64,000 nucleotides of DNA, from NCBI RefSeq assembly GCF_000317635.1, contig NC_019779.1, forward strand, positions 1,674,001 to 1,738,000, given 5' to 3'. Positions 1-7,998 of this stretch are shown in pieces. How positions within the stretch are numbered: position 1 is the stretch's first letter; each line of letters begins with the position of its first letter. A program made the translations under genes and the position numbers. Under the pieces are notes generated by a model. That model did not search any database. It worked only from the letters and a program-made list of their open reading frames with translations, and was not told the DNA's origin. Source of the stretch: Halothece sp. PCC 7418 (GTDB lineage: Bacteria > Cyanobacteriota > Cyanobacteriia > Cyanobacteriales > Rubidibacteraceae).

Positions 1-225
1 TCGACTTACTTTAGCGTCACGCAACGGAAAGAAAAAGCCATGTTAAAATTAGTGGTTCAAAAAAGCAGCGATCGCGTGTTAGGGGCGCACATGGTCGGTG
101 AAGCAGCAGCAGAAATCATGCAAGGGGTTGCTATTCCTATTAAAATGGGTGCAACCAAAGCGGATTTTGATGCCACAGTTGCGATTCATCCCTCCGTTGC
201 TGAAGAATTTGTCACCATGCGCTAA
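1..225 (+). CDS. gor: glutathione-disulfide reductase, C-terminal fragment
   Basis: The reading frame is open from the first base to a TAA at 223-225, so only the last 74 residues are in the window. The fragment matches the dimerisation domain of class I pyridine-nucleotide disulfide oxidoreductases: a VLGAHMVG strand, then EIMQG, and the late [10 protein letters not shown] motif, whose His-Pro is the catalytic base pair and whose Glu pairs with it. The [16 protein letters not shown] spacing is that of glutathione reductase more than of dihydrolipoamide dehydrogenase or mercuric reductase, which is why I favour GR (NADPH + GSSG to 2 GSH, cytosol). The FAD and NADPH domains lie upstream of the window. 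The family is certain; the substrate is likely. Confidence 0.8.
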   Translation, partial: STYFSVTQRKEKAMLKLVVQKSSDRVLGAHMVGEAAAEIMQGVAIPIKMGATKADFDATVAIHPSVAEEFVTMR

Positions 226-247
226 TTAATATCAAATCCTTCATCAG

Positions 248-281
248 AAGGGGGTTGGACAGTAGTTCGCCCCTTTTTTTT
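248..281 (+). terminator. probable rho-independent terminator of gor
   Basis: AAGGGG at 248-253 can pair with CCCCTT at 270-275, with a 16-nt loop, followed directly by a run of T to position 281. It lies 23 bases after the gor stop codon. The stem is short, so confidence is moderate. Confidence 0.5.
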
Positions 282-342
282 CGATTCTTTTATCTTAATG
301 CAACGAACAACGAACGAAGAACGGTCTCAGATGAGGAAATAG

Positions 343-3300
343 TTACTGAGATTGTGCAACTTCCATTTCTTCAGAGGGCGGGAGTAACCGTTTAGAAGAG
401 GGGCGAAACTTATCGGTTTCTCGCAGACGCTGACTGAGAAAACGACAGATTTCGAGAATAATATGGGGGCGCTGACTGATGACGCTGATAAAACGGCTTT
501 TTTCCAGTTTCAGGAGAGTGCAATCTTGCAGCGCGATCGCGCTTTCCCAATGGGGGGCTTCATCAAATAAAGAAACTTCCCCGAAATACTCACCAACCGA
601 GAGATGGCGTAAATCTTGAGATTCACCGTCAAAATCTTTGACAATGCGGACGCTTCCTTCCGCAATAATATAAAGATGCGTTCCCCATTTCCCTTCACTA
701 AAGATGGTCTGATCGGCTAAAACTTGTTCCTGTTCGAGGGCTTTATCAATTAATAATAATTCCTCTAAAGATAAGTTTTTAAATAGAGCAACGTTTTTGA
801 GTAAGAGTAAACGATTCATAAGCACATTTTGTAAAGAGGGACGATGAAGGATCGGGAGAAACAGTTGTTGGGCGGTATTTTTCACCAACGGATCGGGGTC
901 TTTCATCAAGGCAAAGGGCACAGTTGCCATCACAATTAAAGCCCCAATGCGAATCCAACGATCGCGCGCTTCTAGGGCTTCTAACAGTAATTTATACCCT
1001 TTTGACCGTAACCAAGCAGGTGAGGTGGTGCGCGATCGAGCCGTGGGTTTCGGCTGCGGTTGACCCATCTGTTCTAAAATTGGCATCAACGGCAGGGCAA
1101 ACCGTCGCTGGGGTAAAGTAGCAAGCACTTCCACCGCGTTGGCAACTTCCCGAGGATTGGTGGAGTTAAACGCTCGGCTGACTGTGTTAACGGTGCGCGA
1201 GTGTCCTAAACAAGATAGAATGTATAACACTTTCTGGACTACTCGGTTATGATAATCAGAAATCGCGATCGCTAAAGGTCGCCAGTTCGGGTCAGACTGA
1301 GGAATCTGTTTTTGCCAGGCTTGGGTTTTATTCAATTCCCGAAAATCAGGGGCGAGATAGTCTAATAAAATTTCATTGGCTTTTTTCGTCCGTACTTGTG
1401 TAATCGCCGTGATCGCAGCATTAACCACTTCTGAGTTACGAGAAGAGAGACTGTCTTTGGCTAAGGCTAATCCCTGTTCACCATAGGTGGCTAACACTTG
1501 GGCTGCTTCTTGTCGCACTCGCGGATCGGCATCTCCTAATCCCATGCCCACATTATGAAGCATTCCTTCACAGCGCGTAACCCCCAACAGGTGGAAAGCA
1601 GCAGCCCGTACTTCCGAATTAGGATGTTTCAAGTCTCGACTCGCCATTTCTGCAATTTCAATATCTCCGCGATCTGAAACTTTGGCGAGTGCTTCTAAGC
1701 CTGCTTTTTTTAGGGTTGCGTTATCGTTGCTTAAAATCGGTTCTAGGAGGTAGATCAAATCTCGATTTTCCGTTTTTCCAATCACTCGCGCGATCGCGAT
1801 CGCTGCCTGTTCTTCCCAAGGAGAATCCCACACTTGTTCACTCATCGCCTCAATTTCCCGATTCGTAGGAGTCAGAGACATTTTTACCACTAGGGCTGCC
1901 AATAAGCGAATTTTTTGGCTTTCTGCTTGCAACAGTTGCTGTATTTTCAGGAGAGAAAGGGAGTCTTGATTGGCGATTAAAATTTCTAATGCGGTTGTTT
2001 TCAAGGCAACGCGATCGCTGTCCAGAAATTCTTTAAACTTGTCTAAAGCCTCAGTATCCGCATCTGTACCAAAGACATCGACAACAGCTAAGCGAATCGC
2101 TGCGTCATTGCCATTTTCTTCCAGTAACACTTTCACTTCGGGTAAAAACTGACTCGGTTTTCCCAGACGACGGGCAAATTCTAGCCCTTTGACCTTGGTG
2201 TAGGGATCACCATTAATAATCAAATCTTGGATTGCTGTGCTCGATCCTGCGGGAAGTTGGGTGCGATAATTAAACTCATCTAACTCCAAGGTATTGGAGC
2301 GAATCATGCTTTCTAGCCCTTCTGCATAGAGTCTTCCCATGGGCAGTCGCGCTAGTAACCCCACTGTTGTCAGAATAATGGCAATCCCACCAATTTGCAT
2401 CGCACTGAGAAAAGATTGAGCAATTAGTAAGGAAACCCCAGCTAGGGTTAACCCCACAGCATAAAAAATCCCATCTGTCAAGGTTCGCACTCGTCCTGAA
2501 AATTCGGGGGGGATGGCGTTATAGTTGAGTTGGTGAACGGGAGTGGCTAACCCTTTATTAATTGAATCGCCATTAATATTGAGCGCGATCGCGCTTTTCA
2601 GGTCTCCTCTTAACGCAAATCCCAATAAAGCAGCAAGGGTCACCATGGGATACGCAACATTCATCCGTGTCACTCCTAACCAGCGCAGTAACGGACGAGT
2701 GATACAAAACAAGGTTACAATTTGTGTGGTACTGGTAATAATGCGAATCTGTCCTAAAAAACCCGTTAATTCAGAGTCTGTAAAGTGATTAGCATAAGTG
2801 CTAAACCAGAGAAACTCTGACATTACATAAATCAGAATAAATAAGAAACTGCTGCTGGCGAGATAGAACACTAAAGGATAACGTTGCACTAAATCGGGAA
2901 ATGTCCTTAAAGATTCAAATAAACCAATGCGTTTCTTGGTACTACTACTTTCTAAACGGGGTTGCGAATTTTCCAAATAAATCACTTGCGCGATCGCGAT
3001 TCCAAAAACTAACACCACACAACCCAGTAATTGTCGGTTATTCAAATACTGCGCCAACAACGTGGTCAACAGTCCTCCTAACAAGATTCCCACCGCTTGT
3101 GCAATCCCAAAAAAAGGCGCGTAACGTTTATATTCGAGGGTAGTAAAGTAATCTGTAATCAGGTTGGGATACAGAATATTAATGAATAAATCAAACTGAA
3201 AAAACGCCGTAATGCTGATACAAAAATACAGAGGGAGGGTATTGAAATGGAGGACGAGAGAAAAAACCGAGAAGAGAATAACAGAGCCAAAAAGGGTATA

Positions 3301-3558
3301 TTGAAAAAGACGAACTCGACTAAAGCGATCAATAACTTGGGACACTCCACCATAAGCAACTGTGGAGAAAAGCCCTAATAAAATAAAAGAAAGGGGAAGA
3401 TACTCAGCACCCGCATTACTGAGAAAAAGCGAGTTTGCAATGTTCATCGCCATAATGCAAAAAGTGAGCATCGTCACCGCAAGCATTAAAAATTGCGTGA
3501 GACGGTTCACTTTCCAAGTGGAGAGGTTGAAGCGTTGTTCCACAAACTGATTGATCAT
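343..3558 (-). CDS. nucleotide-transporter-like membrane protein with HEAT repeats and a cNMP-binding-like domain
   Basis: A 1071-residue fusion. Residues about 15-420 hold roughly twelve hydrophobic segments arranged as in MFS or ATP/ADP-translocase (NTT, Npt1/Npt2) proteins. Residues about 450-830 are repeated helical hairpins of HEAT/armadillo type, for example ALEALAKVSDRGDIEIAEMA and AAFHLLGVTR. Residues about 910-1035 are a cyclic-nucleotide-binding fold with GEYFGEVSLFDEAPHWESA. In that phosphate-binding cassette the usual Arg-Ala is replaced by Glu-Ser-Ala, so cAMP binding as in Crp is doubtful. The ATG at 3558 begins a polar head followed by the first membrane span. Similar fusions are known in cyanobacteria, but the transported substrate is unknown to me. 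It stands alone on this strand. Confidence 0.75.
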   Translation of the reverse strand: MINQFVEQRFNLSTWKVNRLTQFLMLAVTMLTFCIMAMNIANSLFLSNAGAEYLPLSFILLGLFSTVAYGGVSQVIDRFSRVRLFQYTLFGSVILFSVFSLVLHFNTLPLYFCISITAFFQFDLFINILYPNLITDYFTTLEYKRYAPFFGIAQAVGILLGGLLTTLLAQYLNNRQLLGCVVLVFGIAIAQVIYLENSQPRLESSSTKKRIGLFESLRTFPDLVQRYPLVFYLASSSFLFILIYVMSEFLWFSTYANHFTDSELTGFLGQIRIITSTTQIVTLFCITRPLLRWLGVTRMNVAYPMVTLAALLGFALRGDLKSAIALNINGDSINKGLATPVHQLNYNAIPPEFSGRVRTLTDGIFYAVGLTLAGVSLLIAQSFLSAMQIGGIAIILTTVGLLARLPMGRLYAEGLESMIRSNTLELDEFNYRTQLPAGSSTAIQDLIINGDPYTKVKGLEFARRLGKPSQFLPEVKVLLEENGNDAAIRLAVVDVFGTDADTEALDKFKEFLDSDRVALKTTALEILIANQDSLSLLKIQQLLQAESQKIRLLAALVVKMSLTPTNREIEAMSEQVWDSPWEEQAAIAIARVIGKTENRDLIYLLEPILSNDNATLKKAGLEALAKVSDRGDIEIAEMASRDLKHPNSEVRAAAFHLLGVTRCEGMLHNVGMGLGDADPRVRQEAAQVLATYGEQGLALAKDSLSSRNSEVVNAAITAITQVRTKKANEILLDYLAPDFRELNKTQAWQKQIPQSDPNWRPLAIAISDYHNRVVQKVLYILSCLGHSRTVNTVSRAFNSTNPREVANAVEVLATLPQRRFALPLMPILEQMGQPQPKPTARSRTTSPAWLRSKGYKLLLEALEARDRWIRIGALIVMATVPFALMKDPDPLVKNTAQQLFLPILHRPSLQNVLMNRLLLLKNVALFKNLSLEELLLIDKALEQEQVLADQTIFSEGKWGTHLYIIAEGSVRIVKDFDGESQDLRHLSVGEYFGEVSLFDEAPHWESAIALQDCTLLKLEKSRFISVISQRPHIILEICRFLSQRLRETDKFRPSSKRLLPPSEEMEVAQSQ

Positions 3559-3824
3559 TGAAGGGTTTGAGGGTTGAGAGAGCGGAAGTGGACAGAAAAT
3601 GTGATTTAAGTGAGTCCATTAACCAGCACTTTGAGTAATTTGAAAACTCTTCTCTGCTCAGAAGTGCAACCATAACTTTCTCGACTTGAGTTCCCATCGT
3701 AGCTTAAACGCAGCCCTTTTGCGTTGTTTTTCATTTCTGAGTTTTTGTAAACTTTTCAGGTCAGGATGTCATCCTAGGGATCAACATTGAAGGGGAGAAA
3801 TTGCAGAAAGGGTTTGACTAATTT

Positions 3825-4898
3825 TTAACTACCGTTGCTGTGTTGATCCTCAGTGAACGATAATTTGGAGTGCCGTGCTGATAACTCAGAAGCCAGATTA
3901 ATTGCAGCTTTTAAACTCTGACAATTGGCGACTCCTTTCCCCGCAATATCAAAGGCGGTTCCGTGGTCGGGAGAAGTGCGAATAAAGGGTAAACCAATCG
4001 TGGTATTAATTGCTTCATCAAACGCCATTAACTTCACAGGAATTAACCCTTGGTCATGATATAACGCGAGATACGCATCCGCAGCCGTAGCATTTGCATC
4101 CTGAAACCAAGCGAATCCAGGTTTGACCCATAAAGTATCTGGGGGGACTAATCCCACTAAATCGACTTCAGGATAGCTTTTACGGGCTTGTTCTAGCCAA
4201 GAGAATAACCAATCTTGTTCTTCTGTCCCCAGTTGTCCCGCTTCTCCACTGTGAGGATTTAAACCCGCGATCGCGATTTGCGGTTGTTCAATGCCAAAGT
4301 CTTGTTTTAAAGTCCGAATCAGTAAGTCTAGCTTTTGCGTCATCAAAGCTGGAGTTAACGTTTCTGGGACTGCTTTGAGAGGAATGTGAGTGGTCGCCAG
4401 CAGTGTTCGTAATGTCCAACCCGTACGCGGCGATCGCGCCACAAATAGCATTCCAAACTGTTCGACTTGTGCAAATTGGGCTAAGACTTCGGTTTGTCCA
4501 GGATAATCGTGTCCCGCTAACGTCCAACAAGATTTAGCAATAGGAGACGTGACGATCCCATCAAAGTTTCCCGCCAAGGTTTCTTCAATCGCTGTCTTCA
4601 GATAAGCAAAACTGGCTTCCCCACTAGCAGCATTTCCCGACCCCACGGTAATCTCATCGAGTGTTTTCACGGAAAGGGGAACTTCTAGTAAAGGAATCTG
4701 ATCAACTGAGACTAAATCAGAAACATCGTTTAACTGTTGTGCTGTTTTTTCCAGCAGCGATCGGGTTCCCACCACTGTCACCTCACAGCCTTCGCTCACA
4801 GTCGGATCAGCCAAGGCTTTCAAGACAATTTCTGGTCCAATTCCTGCGGGATCTCCTAATGTCAGGGCTAAGCGCGATCGCTGCTTTTGTTTAATCAT
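3825..4898 (-). CDS. pdxA: 4-hydroxythreonine-4-phosphate dehydrogenase
   Basis: PdxA oxidises 4-phosphohydroxy-L-threonine with NAD+ in the DXP-dependent branch of pyridoxal phosphate synthesis. The 357-residue protein begins with the family signature [13 protein letters not shown]. It carries the metal and substrate motifs [27 protein letters not shown] and [15 protein letters not shown], including the His residues that hold the divalent metal. Length is slightly above the usual 330-350. It lies 20 bases downstream of the PP2C phosphatase gene on the same strand, so the two are probably co-transcribed. The ATG start is supported by the immediate LTLGDPAG alignment. Confidence 0.95.
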   Translation of the reverse strand: MIKQKQRSRLALTLGDPAGIGPEIVLKALADPTVSEGCEVTVVGTRSLLEKTAQQLNDVSDLVSVDQIPLLEVPLSVKTLDEITVGSGNAASGEASFAYLKTAIEETLAGNFDGIVTSPIAKSCWTLAGHDYPGQTEVLAQFAQVEQFGMLFVARSPRTGWTLRTLLATTHIPLKAVPETLTPALMTQKLDLLIRTLKQDFGIEQPQIAIAGLNPHSGEAGQLGTEEQDWLFSWLEQARKSYPEVDLVGLVPPDTLWVKPGFAWFQDANATAADAYLALYHDQGLIPVKLMAFDEAINTTIGLPFIRTSPDHGTAFDIAGKGVANCQSLKAAINLASELSARHSKLSFTEDQHSNGS

Positions 4899-4918
4899 CT
4901 GGTCACCCCCTCACCTTG

Positions 4919-5854
4919 TCATCCACCAGGACGAAGTTTAAAGCGGATCGCGATCGCGGTAATATTATCATGACCTTGTTTTTCCCTAGCAAAATTAATA
5001 AAATCTAACAAACTGCTTTCGAGATTCGTCTTCGATTGCAACCAAGAACTGAGATGGTCTTCAGCATAAGTTTCCAGGAAATCCCCATCCGATAAACCAT
5101 CACTACACAAAATCAATAAAGTATCCTCTTGTATCTCTAAATATTGGATGTCTGGATTCACTTTACTATTTTTGCGCGGACCTAACGCTTGGGTTAATTG
5201 ATAGGCATTAGCAAGATTATAAGCATCTTCTGGAGACATTCCTTTGGCAATTTCCCGTTGACCCACTTCATGATCCACCGTCAACTGAAAAACATCCCCA
5301 TAGCGATTGACTTGATAGGCGCGAGAATCTCCCACGTGCGCGATCGCAACCTGGGTATCTTGCACTAACGCCATCACCAAAGTAGTTCCCATGCGTCCTG
5401 CACCGGATCGCGCTTTATCCTGGTTTACCTCATGAATTTTCTCATTTGCCAAGAGAATCCCTTCTCGAATTATATCTTCATCAGGGAGGTCTTCTCTCCA
5501 GTGGCTTTCAAAATAACGCTGTAACGTTTCTACCGCCATCGCACTAGCGACTTCTCCCGCAGAATGTCCCCCCATACCATCACACACAATATACAATCCC
5601 CGCACTTGTGTCGTTGTTTCTTGGGGAGATTCCTCTTGACGCATCTGGGTTTGAATCCCAAAATAATCTTCATTATGGCGACGGCGACCAATATCCGTTC
5701 CCCCAGCATGATCGATACGGTCTAACTGCATTGCAAACGCCATAGTGGGAGCGTCTTCAGCATCTGTCATTAACTCGCCCAAAGCTGATTCGGCTTCTTG
5801 TTCAAAATTATCTTCATTATTGAGGGGTTGATTATAATCTTCGCTATAGCTCAT
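4919..5854 (-). CDS. PP2C-type serine/threonine phosphatase
   Basis: A 311-residue protein with a 50-residue acidic head and a complete PPM/PP2C catalytic domain. Metal-binding motifs are present in order: RRRHNEDYFG, VCDGMGGHSAGE, GDSRAYQ, LCSDGLSD and GHDNITAIAI. All the aspartates expected for the two-metal centre are there, so it should be active towards phosphoserine and phosphothreonine (Stp1-like, soluble). It is the promoter-proximal gene of a pair with pdxA. Cyanobacterial relatives act against Ser/Thr kinases or PII, but the target here cannot be read from sequence. Confidence 0.9.
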   Translation of the reverse strand: MSYSEDYNQPLNNEDNFEQEAESALGELMTDAEDAPTMAFAMQLDRIDHAGGTDIGRRRHNEDYFGIQTQMRQEESPQETTTQVRGLYIVCDGMGGHSAGEVASAMAVETLQRYFESHWREDLPDEDIIREGILLANEKIHEVNQDKARSGAGRMGTTLVMALVQDTQVAIAHVGDSRAYQVNRYGDVFQLTVDHEVGQREIAKGMSPEDAYNLANAYQLTQALGPRKNSKVNPDIQYLEIQEDTLLILCSDGLSDGDFLETYAEDHLSSWLQSKTNLESSLLDFINFAREKQGHDNITAIAIRFKLRPGG

Positions 5855-5952
5855 TTTTAGTTACACGATTCTGAATCAAGAACAATTAGTAATTCCAGAT
5901 GCCGAACATAAGACAGCTTCCCGTGGGTAGAATAACATAGCCGATGCAGTGA

Positions 5953-5981
5953 TTGACACTCTTACATTTATCATTAATAAT
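5953..5981 (+). promoter_or_regulatory. putative sigma-70 promoter upstream of the response regulator
   Basis: TTGACA at 5953-5958 and AATAAT at 5976-5981 are separated by exactly 17 bases. It points towards the response-regulator gene but lies about 245 bases before its ATG, so a long leader would result. Confidence 0.45.
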
Positions 5982-6149
5982 TTTTTCTTAAGTATTTGTT
6001 GACTTTCCTCACTAGGGGTTAAAATCCTAAAAAGGACGGCAAATCCATAATGACACTGCTGTTATTCACACTCGGTCTCAATTCTCAGTGGCAGCGTGTC
6101 ACTGATTAAACGGTCTCTAACCATAAACTTCAGTGTTAGTGATTTTCCC

Positions 6150-6187
6150 CATTGTCTATTCTTAACTGTCCATTGTCCATTGTCCAT
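6150..6187. repeat. short heptad repeat tract (TGTCCAT)
   Basis: About four adjacent copies of a seven-base unit close to TGTCCAT, ending some 40 bases before the response-regulator ATG. Heptanucleotide tandem repeats of this kind are common between cyanobacterial genes, and this window has several with different units. Confidence 0.6.
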
Positions 6188-6226
6188 ATTTAACCTCTTG
6201 GAATTTGGATAACTTGTAAATTATTC

Positions 6227-6976
6227 ATGGCGTATCAAATCTTAGTAATAGAAGACGAAGACGTAATTCGAGAAACGATTGTTGAACTCTTGGCTGCTGA
6301 TCAATTTGCTCCCATTGCAACGGATAATGGCGAAGAAGGCATTGACATCGCAATTCGTGAGCAACCTCACCTAATCATTTGTGATATTGTAATGGCTGAT
6401 CTCAGTGGTTATCAAGTGTTAGAGCAGTTGAGGAAGCAAGCGGAAACTCGTTTCATTCCATTTATCTTTTTAACGGCTAAAGCCTCTCATCAGGCTTATC
6501 GGGAAGGAATGGAACTGGGAGCGGATGATTATTTAGTGAAGCCTTTTACCCAAGACGAACTGCTTCGTGCTGTTAAAACTCAGCTTCGTAAAAAATCACT
6601 CTTGCAAACTCAGGTTCATTCCTATCATGAAGAAATCAAAAAACTGAAAAAAACAAACCATCAGCTTCAGCAACGGAAACAGATTCAAGAAGAGATGTTG
6701 AAGACATTGGTCGAAGATTTACGGGGTAACTTCAGTAAACTAACTTTAGCGATTTATTTACTCAAAACTGAAACTGCTGAGGATAAACGAAACCAGTATT
6801 TAGAGGTATTAGAAGAAGAATTAAAATGGAAAAGTCAACTGCTTGACAAAGCCTCGAACCTCCATCATGTCATCAATTCAGAAAACATGAATTTTCTGCA
6901 ACGTTACAAGTTCTTTGAAGCCATCGACCAAGATCAAGAAGATGGCAGTAATGGCATCATCAATCCCAAACCCTAA
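6227..6976 (+). CDS. response regulator with C-terminal coiled-coil/HisKA-like region
   Basis: Residues 1-120 form a receiver domain with acidic pocket ED at 9-10, phospho-acceptor Asp53 in ICDIVM, Thr83 and Lys105 in LVKPF. Residues about 120-160 are a highly charged coiled coil. The remainder resembles the two-helix dimerisation region of histidine kinases (DLRGNFSKLTLAIYLL), but the phosphorylatable His is absent and no ATPase domain follows. It therefore probably dimerises and relays a signal by protein contact and does not bind DNA. The orphan arrangement gives no clue to the partner kinase. Confidence 0.85.
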   Translation: MAYQILVIEDEDVIRETIVELLAADQFAPIATDNGEEGIDIAIREQPHLIICDIVMADLSGYQVLEQLRKQAETRFIPFIFLTAKASHQAYREGMELGADDYLVKPFTQDELLRAVKTQLRKKSLLQTQVHSYHEEIKKLKKTNHQLQQRKQIQEEMLKTLVEDLRGNFSKLTLAIYLLKTETAEDKRNQYLEVLEEELKWKSQLLDKASNLHHVINSENMNFLQRYKFFEAIDQDQEDGSNGIINPKP

Positions 6977-6991
6977 CAACTTTTGGAAACT

Positions 6992-7948
6992 ATGGCAACT
7001 GGAAAACTAATCAACGGTGAATGGCGTAAAGAAGGGTACGAAAAAGACGAAGACGGTCGTTTTTTGCGGAATCCGACGACCTTCAGAAATTGGATTTCTA
7101 AAGACAGTCAAGAGGGTTTTCTTCCAGAAAGCGGACGATATCATCTTTATGTTTCTTTAGCTTGTCCTTGGGCGCATCGGACTTTAATTATGCGTAAACT
7201 AAAAGGATTAGAAAATGCAATTACTCTCTCTATTGTTGACCCTTATATGGGAGAAGAGGGATGGCAATTTTCTAACGCCTCTGGTACGATTCCTGATAGC
7301 ATTCACGGGGCGCAATATCTGCGAGAAGTTTATGTTAAGGCTGACCCACACTACACAGGGCGCGTTACTGTTCCCGTTTTATGGGATAAAAAAACAGCAA
7401 CAATTGTGAATAATGAATCGCGAGAACTCTTGCGAATGTTTAACCATGAGTTTCAAGACATTGCAGAAAATAAAACCGATTATTGTCCGCCAGATTTAAG
7501 AGCAAAAATTGAAGAAGCCATTGCTCAAATTTATAACCCAATTAATAATGGTGTTTATCGGGCTGGGTTTGCTCAGTCTCAAACCGCTTATGAAGAAGCA
7601 GTGAGCGAACTATTTTCAGCTTTAGATTATTGGGAGGGGGTTTTAGGACAACAACCTTATTTGTGTGGTGAACAAATAACAGAAGCAGACTGGTGTTTGT
7701 TTACGACCTTATAGCGTTTCCTAGTTGGTTGAGGTACAAAGCGAGTCGGTGGATGTTCATGGTTCATGGTTCGTGGTTCATTGATTAACAACCAACAAAG
7801 AACGAAGAACAAAGAACAAAGAACAAAGAACCAAAGTTTAGAATGTACCTCATGAGATTGGGAAGTGCTATATTATCAAATTCATCCCCACATTAATCCT
7901 AGTGGAATTGTTCCCAAAGGTCCTGTTTTAGATTTAGAGAAACCGTAA
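6992..7948 (+). pseudogene. glutathionyl-hydroquinone reductase (Ecm4/YqjG family), disrupted by a MITE
   Basis: The first 240 residues are a normal omega-class GST of the glutathionyl-hydroquinone reductase family, including the catalytic Cys in SLACPWAHRT and ITEADWCLFTTL. At that point the frame enters a MITE and stops at TAG 7712-7714. Directly after the element (from about 7870) the family C-terminus resumes as YYQIHPHINPSGIVPKGP, ending at TAA 7946-7948. The segment of about 50 codons that should join the two halves, including the conserved FDPVYVGHFKC-like stretch, is missing, so the MITE replaces sequence as well as interrupting it. The ATG at 6992 is preferred to a TTG three codons earlier. 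Confidence 0.85.
7710..7872 (+). mobile_element. MITE copy 1 (TATAGC...GCTATA ends, 163 bp)
   Basis: The ends TATAGCGTTTCC... and ...GAAGTGCTATA are imperfect inverted repeats: 20 of the outer 28 bases match when one end is reverse-complemented, including the inner TGAGGTAC/GTACCTCA block. The TA at each edge suits a TA target duplication, as in IS630/Tc1-mariner-type elements. The middle holds a minisatellite of AACAAAG-like heptads. A second near-identical copy lies at 18219-18369. There is no transposase, so it would need help in trans. Confidence 0.75.
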
Positions 7949-7998
7949 GCGTTATGATCGGGAGTAACACAGCAAGCCAGTAAAAACGATCGCGCGGT

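Larger units (their letters stand above)
5855..6226. other. 372-bp divergent intergenic region
   Basis: Lies between the divergent PP2C and response-regulator genes. It holds a good sigma-70-like promoter on the + strand (5953-5981) and an imperfect inverted repeat, TGACACTGCTG near 6050 against CAGCGTGTCA near 6094. It also has a heptad run (TGTCCAT units, 6150-6187) close to the response-regulator start. No coding potential was recognised. Confidence 0.6.

Noticed and set aside
343-3558. Several small + strand frames inside the NTT-like gene as real genes
   Set aside because: They are antisense shadows of a continuous, well-patterned protein and have no family resemblance.
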